From: Paraburkholderia silviterrae
Lineage (GTDB): Bacteria > Pseudomonadota > Gammaproteobacteria > Burkholderiales > Burkholderiaceae
Length of the DNA stretch: 64,000 nt
Assembly: GCF_004353915.1 (NCBI RefSeq)
Contig: NZ_SMRP01000012.1
Coordinates: forward strand, 62,001 to 126,000
Reading direction: 5' to 3'
Shown here: piece by piece, positions 44,706-52,553 of the stretch
How positions within the stretch are numbered: the first letter of the stretch is position 1
Layout of the letters: every line of letters begins with the position of its first letter
Position numbers and translations under genes: made by a program
The notes under the pieces: generated by a model
Told to the model about the DNA's origin: nothing
Seen by the model: the letters and a program-made list of their open reading frames with translations, nothing else
Databases searched by the model: none

Positions 44706-44968
44706 GCGGATCATTCGCGGTAGAAGATCAACGTTTAACACAGGGTGAACGTCGAAAGGTTGCGCAGCTATCGAGTGTGATGACGAGCAGGTAGGACCTG
44801 GGACTTGCTAAACCTGAATTCAACCGAGAGCTCCGAGCTCGCGAGGAGAATGAGGCGCGAGTCAGCGGATTTCATAGGGGCCAGCAGCGGCAACACCGGC
44901 TGCAAGAAGGCCGGATATAGAGCTGCAGCCCATCCTGTCTATCAAAACACAAGACAACTGTTGCAAAC
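44706..44968 (+). ncRNA. Presumed guide (bridge/seek) RNA region of the IS
   Basis: In IS1111-subgroup elements the noncoding RNA that specifies target and donor is transcribed from the 3' end after the transposase. This 263-base noncoding stretch is in that position. It holds structured sequence such as GAGCTCCGAGCTC at 44828-44840. The exact ends and loops cannot be fixed from one copy. Confidence 0.5.
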
Positions 44969-44990
44969 GGGACGCGTTCATATAGGTTGA

Positions 44991-45485
44991 ATGACGACGA
45001 TCGACGAACTGCATCTCGCGTCGGCTATCGGGCCCGCCACACGCGAGCAGCTCAGGCAGTGGGCGGATGAGCACGACCGGATGTGGGACAGGAAGAACTG
45101 TGTGCGACGCATCAGGTTCGGAGTCCTGCTCTTTGCCATTGCGGCCCTTGTGGGTGCTGCATGCATGTACAGGCTCCACATTTCCCGCATCGGTACATGG
45201 CACGGAAGCCATGTTGATTTCGGCACTCTGGTGGTTGAGGGCGTGGCGATAGGCCTGTTCGCGACCGCCACGGTGGATCGAATGGCCCTGTCTCGTTCCC
45301 GTCCGGTCAACCCCTATCGACCCATCGACCTTACACCTGCCGATCTGGAGGAGCAGAACACGGATTTCCCGGGGGCGCTGGCGTATCTCGATGCGATTCA
45401 CCGTCAGCACTGGCCAATCGTGCCGCACGACCTCGACGTACTGGCGATGGTTCGCCAGCAACATCAGTCCAGCCACGGAGCATGA
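44991..45485 (+). CDS. Transfer-region membrane protein with two TM segments (164 aa)
   Basis: The N terminus (MTTIDELHLASAIGPATREQ) is soluble. Two hydrophobic segments follow (FGVLLFAIAALVGAACMY and VVEGVAIGLFATATV), then a soluble tail. No family was recognised. It lies between virB4 and virB5 and overlaps virB5 by four bases. The IS has separated its ATG from the ribosome-binding site GAGGAG in virB4; only AGG (44984-44986) now lies upstream, so expression is probably reduced. Confidence 0.6.
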   Translation: MTTIDELHLASAIGPATREQLRQWADEHDRMWDRKNCVRRIRFGVLLFAIAALVGAACMYRLHISRIGTWHGSHVDFGTLVVEGVAIGLFATATVDRMALSRSRPVNPYRPIDLTPADLEEQNTDFPGALAYLDAIHRQHWPIVPHDLDVLAMVRQQHQSSHGA

Positions 45486-46135
45486 CGATGAAAACCATTC
45501 GGAAACTGACCGGCGCTGCGGTGCTCGCGGCTTTCTGCTCCACGCAGACCGCGCACGCGCAGGGTGTTCCGGTGCTCGACCTGCAGGCGGTCGGGCAGGC
45601 GATCCTGACCGTCAAGCAGCTGGAACAGCAATACAGCCTGATCTCGAACCAGTACGCATCGACGATCGGCAATCGCGGCCTGGGGAACATTCTCAATGAC
45701 GCGTCGCTGCGCAACTTCCTGCCGGATCAATGGCAGTCGGTTTATGACGAAGTGAAGAGCGGGCAGTTGAACGGCATCAGTGGCCTCGCCAGCACCATCG
45801 AGAGCCAGGAGGGGATGACCGCGTACACGCCCGGCCAGCAGCGCCTGAACGATACGCTGGCTGCCAACAAGGCGATGGTGATGCGCGCCTATCAGGCGTC
45901 GATCGACCGGCTGACCAACATCCAGCAGCTGATGCAGCAGTCGAACCTGACGCAGGACCCGGCCGAAAAGGCCGATCTGCAGAACCGGTGGTCGGCGGAG
46001 ATTTCGTCGATTAACGCGGAAAAGATGCAGCTGGATCTCGCTGGGCGGCTTCAGGACGCGGAGAAGGAGCTCGCACAGCAGGCTGCGCATAACGGCATGC
46101 AGAGTCGCCTGAACGACGACAACGCCGATCAATAA
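45482..46135 (+). CDS. virB5: VirB5-type minor pilin (217 aa)
   Basis: The signal peptide ends at TAHA (MTMKTIRKLTGAAVLAAFCS then TQTAHA). The mature part is helical, with VKQLEQQYSLISNQYAS and DRLTNIQQLMQQSNLTQDPAEKADLQNR, a pattern typical of VirB5/TraC. It adorns the pilus tip and mediates contact with recipients. The start overlaps the preceding stop by ATGA. Confidence 0.85.
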   Translation: MTMKTIRKLTGAAVLAAFCSTQTAHAQGVPVLDLQAVGQAILTVKQLEQQYSLISNQYASTIGNRGLGNILNDASLRNFLPDQWQSVYDEVKSGQLNGISGLASTIESQEGMTAYTPGQQRLNDTLAANKAMVMRAYQASIDRLTNIQQLMQQSNLTQDPAEKADLQNRWSAEISSINAEKMQLDLAGRLQDAEKELAQQAAHNGMQSRLNDDNADQ

Positions 46136-46149
46136 CGCGGAGCGCGAAC

Positions 46150-47088
46150 ATGGCCACGCAACTGACGATCTTCACCGATATGTTCAACTCGTTCGACCAG
46201 AACGTGCTGAACACGATCAACACCGGCTCGGCCCGGATGATCTCGCTGATCAGTCCCCTGGTCGCCGCGTGCTTCAGCCTCTACGTCCTGCTCGTCCTGC
46301 TGTCGTACTGGCGTGGCCACAACGACAGCCCGATATCCGACTTTCTGCTGAAGACGGCGGGGTGGGCTGCTGTGCTCACACTCGGGATGAACATCAGCTA
46401 CTACAGCGAGTACGTCGTGCCGTTCTTCAACGGCCTTGGCGATGATCTGAGTACGGCATTGATGGGGGGCAACAGTCTGAGCAACGGGCTGGATACGCTG
46501 TTGAACCTCTATATATCCGCGATAAAGACAATGTACGCGGGGCTGACATGGAGCGACATTGGCCTCTATATCGAGGTCTCGGTGCTCGCAATCTGCATCC
46601 TCCTGGTCGGCGTGCCGTTCCTTGCGATTGCGGCCGCCTACATCATCCTCGCGAAGTTCGCACTGGGGTTGCTGCTCGCGCTCGGTCCGGCCTTCGTCGT
46701 TGCTGCGCTGTTTCCGGCAACGCGCCAGTTTTTCCAGAACTGGGTCGGGCAGTGCCTGAACTATGGCCTGCTCGTCGCGCTGTTCGGCGCGGTTGGTGCA
46801 ATCGAGGTGAGTTTCATGACTTCCGTGCTGCCCAAGGCATTCGACGTGCATAACGTAATGCTGACCTATGCGATTGAAGGAAAGATCATCGGTGCGGGGC
46901 TGGTGTTCATCGTGGTGTCGTTGAGCATGCCGTCTCTCGCCTCGCAACTGGCAGGTGGCGTGGGCATCTCTTCGATGGTCGGTAAGATCGGCAATGCGGC
47001 CAGCATGGTCATGAGGGCGATGAAGTTCTCGGGCGGAGCCGGCGGTGGATCATCGGGTGCGTCGGGCAACTCGCTTGGGCGCGCGTGA
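46150..47088 (+). CDS. virB6: VirB6/TrbL inner-membrane channel component (312 aa)
   Basis: The protein has six or so membrane helices, for example LISPLVAACFSLYVLLVLLS and IGLYIEVSVLAICILLVGVP, with the VirB6 feature AKFALGLLLALGPAFVVAALFPATRQFFQNWVG-like stretch around residues 172-205. The C-terminal tail is Gly/Ser-rich. It forms part of the inner-membrane pore. CGGAG lies 7 bases before the ATG. Confidence 0.88.
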   Translation: MATQLTIFTDMFNSFDQNVLNTINTGSARMISLISPLVAACFSLYVLLVLLSYWRGHNDSPISDFLLKTAGWAAVLTLGMNISYYSEYVVPFFNGLGDDLSTALMGGNSLSNGLDTLLNLYISAIKTMYAGLTWSDIGLYIEVSVLAICILLVGVPFLAIAAAYIILAKFALGLLLALGPAFVVAALFPATRQFFQNWVGQCLNYGLLVALFGAVGAIEVSFMTSVLPKAFDVHNVMLTYAIEGKIIGAGLVFIVVSLSMPSLASQLAGGVGISSMVGKIGNAASMVMRAMKFSGGAGGGSSGASGNSLGRA

Positions 47089-47113
47089 TTTTGACTACTA
47101 CCAGGAGGAATCG

Positions 47114-47470
47114 ATGAGGTTAATCCGGTTCGTGACGGCGGCAATCACGGTTGTGGTGGCTCTAACGCAGTTCGGCTGCGGCAAGAGTGACGGCGACCAA
47201 TACCTTGGGAAATGGACGCGTGTTAATGGGCAAGACTACAGCGAAATCGTCATTAGTAAAAACGGTAGCGGCAACGATTTCTATGTCTCGCACCATGAGG
47301 ATCAATACAACGACGACGGCAGCAAGGTCGGAACGATAACGCGTCAACAGCCAGCCACCGTTGTGGACGGAAAGATGATTGTCAGTGCCGCGATTCAATA
47401 TGCAATGACGATCGACAAATCGACCGGCCATCTCGTTACGCCTGGGTCAGAGTTCGTGCGCGCGAAGTAA
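47114..47470 (+). CDS. Lipoprotein-like protein between virB6 and virB7 (118 aa)
   Basis: AGGAGG precedes ATG 47114 by 5 bases. The N terminus (MRLIRFVTAAITVVVALTQF then GCGKS) is a signal peptide with Cys22 in an imperfect lipobox. The remainder (LGKWTRVNGQDYSEIVISKN) looks like a small beta-rich domain. Genes between virB6 and virB7 often encode entry-exclusion lipoproteins; this one does not match the EexN pattern, so that role is only a possibility. Confidence 0.6.
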   Translation: MRLIRFVTAAITVVVALTQFGCGKSDGDQYLGKWTRVNGQDYSEIVISKNGSGNDFYVSHHEDQYNDDGSKVGTITRQQPATVVDGKMIVSAAIQYAMTIDKSTGHLVTPGSEFVRAK

Positions 47471-47532
47471 AGAGCGACGGCCCGCCGGAGCAGCCAGCGA
47501 CGGCGGGCGGTACAACTCAACCGGAGATTGAA

Positions 47533-47658
47533 ATGAAATTCATCGTCGTGCTTTGCAGCGCCGCGCTGCTTGCAGCGTGCTCGTCGGCGCCAAAGCCGAC
47601 GCAACCTGAGGGGCCGTGGATGCCCGTGAACCATGCGACACAGGGGAGTGCGCAATGA
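47533..47658 (+). CDS. virB7: VirB7-type small lipoprotein (41 aa)
   Basis: The product is MKFIVVLCSAALLAACSSAP followed by a Pro-rich tail. LLAAC is a canonical lipobox with acylated Cys16. It is the right size for a VirB7 that stabilises VirB9 in the outer-membrane ring. Its TGA overlaps the virB8 ATG (ATGA). GGAG lies upstream of the ATG. Confidence 0.82.
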   Translation: MKFIVVLCSAALLAACSSAPKPTQPEGPWMPVNHATQGSAQ

Positions 47659-48554
47659 AATGGATTCCGGGGAAGACGGCCAAAGCGCAGGCTGAGCCAG
47701 CCGCGACTGCGACCGACGCCAATTCCGCGGCTGCGCTGCAGGACCTCGCGGCGAAGCTCGCCGACGCTGACCCGCGCGAGATGGCGCGTACATTTTTCAG
47801 GGAAGCGCTCTCCTTCGAGAAGTCCCGGCAGCAGCTGCAGGAGAATATGACGAAGATCGCCTGGCGTGTCGCGGGTGGCGCCATGCTTGTTGCGCTGGCT
47901 TCCATTCTTGGCTCAGCAGCTTTAGTACAACTAAAGAGACCGTCACCGCCAGTGATCATCAAGGACAACACCGCGACCGGCGACGTGCAGGTGATCGACG
48001 TCGCGCACAGCGGGACCGTGACATTCGGTGAACTCGAGTTGCGCGCAGCACTGCGCAAGTACGTCGAACTGCGCGAGCGGTACGACTGGTACACGATCCA
48101 GGACGACTACGACACCGTATCGCTGATGAACTCCCCGCGCGAGCAGACGGAGTACGCGGCGCTGTACAGCCGCAAGAACGCGCCGCAAAACGTGCTGACC
48201 GACAAATACCGCGTGGTGGCACAACCCGGTGCGATTACGTTTGTCGGCTCGACCGCGCAGGTGTTCTTCTCGAAGAAGATCATTTCGCTGTCGACGCAGG
48301 GGAGTTCGACACCGACGCCGCCCACGACGGAGTACTGGGTCGCGACGATCACCTATGAGATGGGCGATCTGCCGACCAGAAGCGATGAGCAGGTGCGCAA
48401 TCCGACCGGATTTCGTGTCACCAGCTACTCGGTCGATCGTGACTGGACCCGCAGCAGCACGACGGACGGCGTGGCGCCGATGCCGTCGGCGGCCACGTCG
48501 TCCCAGTCGGCGCCGTCGGCACCGTCGGATGTGCAGGGAGGGGCGAGACAATGA
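47655..48554 (+). CDS. virB8: VirB8 inner-membrane assembly factor (299 aa)
   Basis: A cytoplasmic N terminus, one membrane helix (about 70-92, GGAMLVALASILGSAALV) and a periplasmic NTF2-like domain with ALRKYVELRERYDWYTIQDD and KYRVVAQPG are visible. The C-terminal tail is Ser/Ala/Pro-rich and longer than usual. VirB8 dimers link inner- and outer-membrane parts of the channel. Overlap with virB7 and virB9 supports coupling. Confidence 0.88.
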   Translation: MKWIPGKTAKAQAEPAATATDANSAAALQDLAAKLADADPREMARTFFREALSFEKSRQQLQENMTKIAWRVAGGAMLVALASILGSAALVQLKRPSPPVIIKDNTATGDVQVIDVAHSGTVTFGELELRAALRKYVELRERYDWYTIQDDYDTVSLMNSPREQTEYAALYSRKNAPQNVLTDKYRVVAQPGAITFVGSTAQVFFSKKIISLSTQGSSTPTPPTTEYWVATITYEMGDLPTRSDEQVRNPTGFRVTSYSVDRDWTRSSTTDGVAPMPSAATSSQSAPSAPSDVQGGARQ

Positions 48555-49399
48555 AAGCGCGGTTCCAGAACACGTTCCGCGCGCCGGCGGGTGTGTTGAC
48601 GATCGCGGCCGTGCTGGCCACCCTGGCACGACCGGCTGTGGCTGAAGTGATACCGGGCCCGTGCGGGAGCGACCCCCATGTTGCGTGCGCGGTGTACGAC
48701 CCAACCGAGACGTACCGGATCGCGTACCGGCCAGGCGAGGCGACGGTCCTCATCTTCGAGAAAGGCGAAAAAATCGACGGCGGTGGCATGGGCGACGGCA
48801 AGGCCTGGTCCGCGGGGCCGGCTGGCAACGGCTTCTTCTTCAAGCCGAAAGCTGCGCAGGCCGCTACCAACCTGATCCTGCTCACGAACCGGCGGCGCTA
48901 CGTGCTGAAGCTGGTTCCTGTCACCAGGCGCGAGCAGGCGGTGTGGTCGCTGACCTTCGATTACCCGGACACGCGTGCGAAGGAGTCGGCAGCCGCTGCC
49001 GTGCGCTCGGCCGAAGCGCGGGCACTGCTTGCGCAGACCGTCAGCGCGCCGGGCACGGGCAACTTCAACTACGACATGCACGGCGATACGACACTCGCGC
49101 CGACCGCGCTGTGGGATGACGGCCGCTTTACCTACTTCGAGTTCAGGACGAGCCGCGACCTGCCGCAGATCTACCGCGTGTTCGCGGACGGCAAGGAAGC
49201 GCTCGTGAATCCCGACGACGTGCGCGGACCCGTGCTCGTCGTGCACGACACGGCGCCGGGCTTCAACCTGCGCGTGGGCGATGCCGTGCTCGGCATCCGC
49301 AACAACGCATACCGGCCCGACGGCCAGCTGAACCCGACAGGCACGACGATTCCGGACACGGTGCGGCTCGTGAAACAGAAGGAGGCGAGTGGTGAGTGA
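48551..49399 (+). CDS. virB9: VirB9 outer-membrane ring component (282 aa)
   Basis: A signal peptide ending near RPAVA precedes VYDPTETYRIAYRPGEATVLIF, then RRRYVLKLVPVTR, the usual VirB9 N-terminal beta domain. The C-terminal domain has ALWDDGRFTYFEFRTSRDLP and PGFNLRVGDAVLGIRNNAY, the VirB7-binding part. It overlaps virB8 by four bases and virB10 by eight. Confidence 0.9.
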   Translation: MKARFQNTFRAPAGVLTIAAVLATLARPAVAEVIPGPCGSDPHVACAVYDPTETYRIAYRPGEATVLIFEKGEKIDGGGMGDGKAWSAGPAGNGFFFKPKAAQAATNLILLTNRRRYVLKLVPVTRREQAVWSLTFDYPDTRAKESAAAAVRSAEARALLAQTVSAPGTGNFNYDMHGDTTLAPTALWDDGRFTYFEFRTSRDLPQIYRVFADGKEALVNPDDVRGPVLVVHDTAPGFNLRVGDAVLGIRNNAYRPDGQLNPTGTTIPDTVRLVKQKEASGE

Positions 49400-50615
49400 C
49401 GAAATCAACCTGAACCCGTCGCCGGTCGAGCCGGCCGGCATCGGCGAGCGCGGCGTGCCGGGTGTTGGCCGCACGAAGCGCAAAAGCCCGTTCCGCCTGC
49501 TGCCGATTGTCCTCGGGATCGTGCTGGTCATGCTGTTCGGCGCGATTGCGGTGGGTGTCGCGATCAAACGCTGGTCGGCGCAGCAGCATGCGGAGTCCGA
49601 GGCGGCCCGTGTCGAAGCGCAAAAGGAAAAGCCCTCGGATGACCGGCACGACTTTGGGCGCGACCAGGCGAAGATCGAGAAGCAGCGGGCCGAGGAGGCT
49701 GCGATGGGCTCGGCGGCGGCCGCTGCCAGTGCGGCGCTTTCGACGCCGGCCCATGCGGATGCCGCAAGCGCGACGCAGGCGACGGCCGCGGGCGGAAACG
49801 GTGCCGCCGCGGCGACTGCAGCCAGTGCGGTCGAGACGGCCGCGCAGCGCAAGCTCGACGGGGACGTGCTGCTCAACTTCAACAATGACCAGAAGATGCC
49901 GGGTGCCGCCGGCGCGGGTGGCTTGCCTGGTCTCGCCGGTTTGACCGCCCAGCATCCCGACTTCGCGAAGGATGGCCTGGACGGCAAGCTGCAGCCGTCG
50001 AAGCTGGCGACGGTCAAGGCCGAACTGATGCCGTCGCGCGACTTTTTGCTGATCGCGGGCACCACGATTCCGTGCGTGCAGGGCGCGGAGATCGTCACCG
50101 ACTACCCGGGCATGACCGCCTGTCACGTGTCGAAGGACGTCTACTCGGCGAACGGCAAGGTGCTGCTAATCGAGCGGGGATCGGAGGTGCTGGGCGAGCA
50201 GCGCCAGGCGCTGATGCAAGGTCAGGCGCGGATCTTCGTGATCTGGACGCGCCTGACGACGCCCGATGGCGTGAAGGTGGAGCTCGATTCGCCGGCGGCC
50301 GATGCGCTCGGCGGCAGTGGCCTGCCCGCCTACGTCGACAACCACTTCTGGACGCGGTTTGGCGGCGCCATGATGGTCAGCCTGATCAGCGACGCCGGTC
50401 AGGCGCTGTCGACCATTGCAGCGAACTCGGGCAGCGGCAGCAACGGCATCCAGTTCAACAACACGACGAATGCCGGTGGCGAGGTGGCGGCCGAAGCGCT
50501 GCGCAACACCATCAACGTGCCGCCGACCGCCTATTCGAAATACGGATCGATGACGACGATTTTCGTCGCGCGCGACGTCGACTTTTCCGGTGTGTACGAG
50601 CTGGCGACGCCATGA
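49392..50615 (+). CDS. virB10: VirB10 energy-sensing channel component (407 aa)
   Basis: A short cytoplasmic segment, one membrane helix (about 36-58, LLPIVLGIVLVMLFGAIAV) and an Ala/Pro-rich linker precede the C-terminal beta-barrel domain with AGTTIPCVQGAEIVTDYPGM, KVLLIERGSEVLGEQR and LTTPDGVKVELDSPAAD. This is the TrbI/VirB10 family. The GTG start at 49392 has GGAGG six bases upstream. Confidence 0.9.
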   Translation: MSDEINLNPSPVEPAGIGERGVPGVGRTKRKSPFRLLPIVLGIVLVMLFGAIAVGVAIKRWSAQQHAESEAARVEAQKEKPSDDRHDFGRDQAKIEKQRAEEAAMGSAAAAASAALSTPAHADAASATQATAAGGNGAAAATAASAVETAAQRKLDGDVLLNFNNDQKMPGAAGAGGLPGLAGLTAQHPDFAKDGLDGKLQPSKLATVKAELMPSRDFLLIAGTTIPCVQGAEIVTDYPGMTACHVSKDVYSANGKVLLIERGSEVLGEQRQALMQGQARIFVIWTRLTTPDGVKVELDSPAADALGGSGLPAYVDNHFWTRFGGAMMVSLISDAGQALSTIAANSGSGSNGIQFNNTTNAGGEVAAEALRNTINVPPTAYSKYGSMTTIFVARDVDFSGVYELATP

Positions 50616-50637
50616 TCCAACTTCATGCGGAGTGCTT

Positions 50638-51789
50638 ATGAACATGCGATATGACGACAGTGTCACGGTACGCAGTCATCTCGGGACACTGGGCATCGCC
50701 GGATTGCTGGAAACGCCTGGCGTCACGGAGCTGGCTATCAACCGGCCGTATGAAGGCTGGACCGAAACGCGCGACGGCTGGCAACGCCATGCGCTGCCGA
50801 ACGCGTCGCTCGAAATGCTGATGCAGTTCGCGCCGGCACTGGCGATCTACAACAAGGCGAAGCCTGCGCTGTCGGCGGCCGAGCCGGAAAAGCCGGTGCG
50901 CCTGCCCGACGGCGAGCGCGGCCAGATCGTGATTCCGCCCGCGTGCGAGCCGGGCACGGTGTCGATGACGATCCGTGTGCCGAGCTCGACGCGCTATTCG
51001 GTGCAGGAATGGGCGGACGCAGGACGGTTTGACCGGTTCCGTGATGTGGTCCGGGGTGGACTGAACGGCGGTGGGGCACTGACGGAGGGCGACATCGAGG
51101 CGGCGACGGCACGGGCTGGCTCGGAGGGCATCGATGTTGGCCGGGCCACCGCGGTTTTCGATCCGGCCCGCGCGCTGAATGCGTATGGACTCGCGCAGTT
51201 CCAGCAGGACATGCTCGACGCGCTTGCGCAGCGCGACGTGGTGCGGTTTCTGACGCTCGCCGTCCTGAACCGGCTGAACATCGTGCTCGTGGGCGGTACT
51301 GGCTCCGGCAAGACCACGCTGATGAAGGCACTGGCCGACCTGATTCCGATCATTCCGCACGAGGCGCGCCTCGCGACGATCGAGGATACCCACGAACTGC
51401 CGTTGCCGCTGCATCGAAACCACGTGCATCTGTTCTACAGCGAGGCGATTTCCGCGCGGCGCATTGTAAAGGCGACGCTGCGAATGAAGTTCGATCGCGT
51501 GTTGCTGGCCGAGCTGCGCGGTGACGAAACGTGGGACTACCTGACCCTGCTCAACACCGGCCACCAGGGCGGCTTGACGACGGTGCACGCGAACGACTCG
51601 ATCGCGGCGCTGGCACGCATCGCCACGCTCGTGAAGCAAAGTCCGGTGGGACAGACGCTGCCGTTTGACTACCTGATGCGCGAGATCCGCACGACGGTCG
51701 ACGTCGTGCTATTCATGGAGAACCGGGACCTGACGGAAATCTGGTTCGATCCGGTCACGAAAATGAAGCTGCTGCGGGGGGATGCATGA
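50638..51789 (+). CDS. virB11: VirB11 traffic ATPase (383 aa)
   Basis: Walker A GGTGSGKTT (219-227, Lys225) is followed by ATIEDTHELPLP (Asp box), LRMKFDRVLLAELRGDETWDY (Walker B region) and TGHQGGLTTVHAND (His box), the ordered motifs of GspE/VirB11 ATPases. It powers pilus dynamics and substrate transfer at the channel base. GGAG lies 6 bases before the ATG. Its end overlaps the GntR gene by ATGA. Confidence 0.93.
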   Translation: MNMRYDDSVTVRSHLGTLGIAGLLETPGVTELAINRPYEGWTETRDGWQRHALPNASLEMLMQFAPALAIYNKAKPALSAAEPEKPVRLPDGERGQIVIPPACEPGTVSMTIRVPSSTRYSVQEWADAGRFDRFRDVVRGGLNGGGALTEGDIEAATARAGSEGIDVGRATAVFDPARALNAYGLAQFQQDMLDALAQRDVVRFLTLAVLNRLNIVLVGGTGSGKTTLMKALADLIPIIPHEARLATIEDTHELPLPLHRNHVHLFYSEAISARRIVKATLRMKFDRVLLAELRGDETWDYLTLLNTGHQGGLTTVHANDSIAALARIATLVKQSPVGQTLPFDYLMREIRTTVDVVLFMENRDLTEIWFDPVTKMKLLRGDA

Positions 51790-52553
51790 AAGCTGTCGCA
51801 AACGATCCCGTCATCATGAACGGCGACGCACACGCCGGCCTCGAAGCCCTGGAGCGGCAGACGCACGCCGCAGCGGATCGCCTGGCGCGGCAGATTCCGG
51901 CCATGTGCGATGCGAACGGCGCGCTGCCACCGCAGGGAATACTCGCCCAGGAACTGGGCGTGAGCCGGACCCTGCTGCGCGAGGCGGTCAACCAGCTCGT
52001 CGCGCGCGGCGTGGTCGATGTGCGTACGAGGGTGGGTTCACGCGTGCTCGATGAGCGGCAGTGGCAGATCGTCGACCGGCATGTGGTGGCCTGGCGCCTC
52101 GCCCGCGCAACGGATCCGTCCTTCGTGGTGGACCTCGCCGAGATTCTGCGCGTGCTTGAGCCGGTTGCTGCAGCTGAGGTGGCGCGACATGCGAGCCCGC
52201 GGCAACGCGCGCGGATCATGGTGGCCAGCGCCGCGCGGCTGGTGTCGACCTCGCTGGCCGGCTACGCCGCCGCACGTCGCGAACTGCATGTGGCGATCCT
52301 TGCCGCGAGCCCCAACCAGTTCTTGCAGCAGCTGACGTGCCTTGTGCCGCCGCTGGGGGAGACGGTGGATCCGGATCCTGGCGCGCCGGAGATGGCCGAC
52401 GGTGAGCGCCAGGCGCTCGCACTCCTCGAGGCGGCCATCCGTAACGGCAATCCGGTGGCCGCCCACGAGGGCGTTGAACGCCTGAACGGCTGGGATCTGC
52501 CACGGGCGGGCAATACGTATGTTCATCGGGGATCTGTGGGGGCGTCAGCATGA
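51786..52553 (+). CDS. GntR-family regulator inside the transfer operon (255 aa)
   Basis: The N-terminal winged helix is visible: ALPPQGILAQELGVSRTLLREAVNQLVARGVVDV, with the GntR 'L-x-x-x-LGVSRTxLREA' signature. A helical FCD-like domain follows (DLAEILRVLEPVAAAEVARHA; ELHVAILAASPNQFLQQL). FCD regulators respond to small organic acids. It overlaps virB11 and virD4 by four bases each, so it is produced with the channel and may regulate transfer. It is not a usual member of VirB operons. Confidence 0.8.
   Translation: MKAVANDPVIMNGDAHAGLEALERQTHAAADRLARQIPAMCDANGALPPQGILAQELGVSRTLLREAVNQLVARGVVDVRTRVGSRVLDERQWQIVDRHVVAWRLARATDPSFVVDLAEILRVLEPVAAAEVARHASPRQRARIMVASAARLVSTSLAGYAAARRELHVAILAASPNQFLQQLTCLVPPLGETVDPDPGAPEMADGERQALALLEAAIRNGNPVAAHEGVERLNGWDLPRAGNTYVHRGSVGASA

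Larger units (their letters stand above)
43564..44986 (+). mobile_element. IS110-family element, IS1111 subgroup
   Basis: The element has 15-bp inverted repeats ATATGAACGCGTCCC (43563-43577) and its complement (44969-44983), and is flanked by TTGA at 43560-43563 and 44987-44990. The transposase reads left to right, with about 120 bases before it and about 280 after it. The long noncoding 3' part is characteristic of the IS1111 subgroup. If it is removed with one TTGA, the GAGGAG at the end of virB4 falls six bases before the ATG at 44991, restoring a perfect gene junction. Confidence 0.88.
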
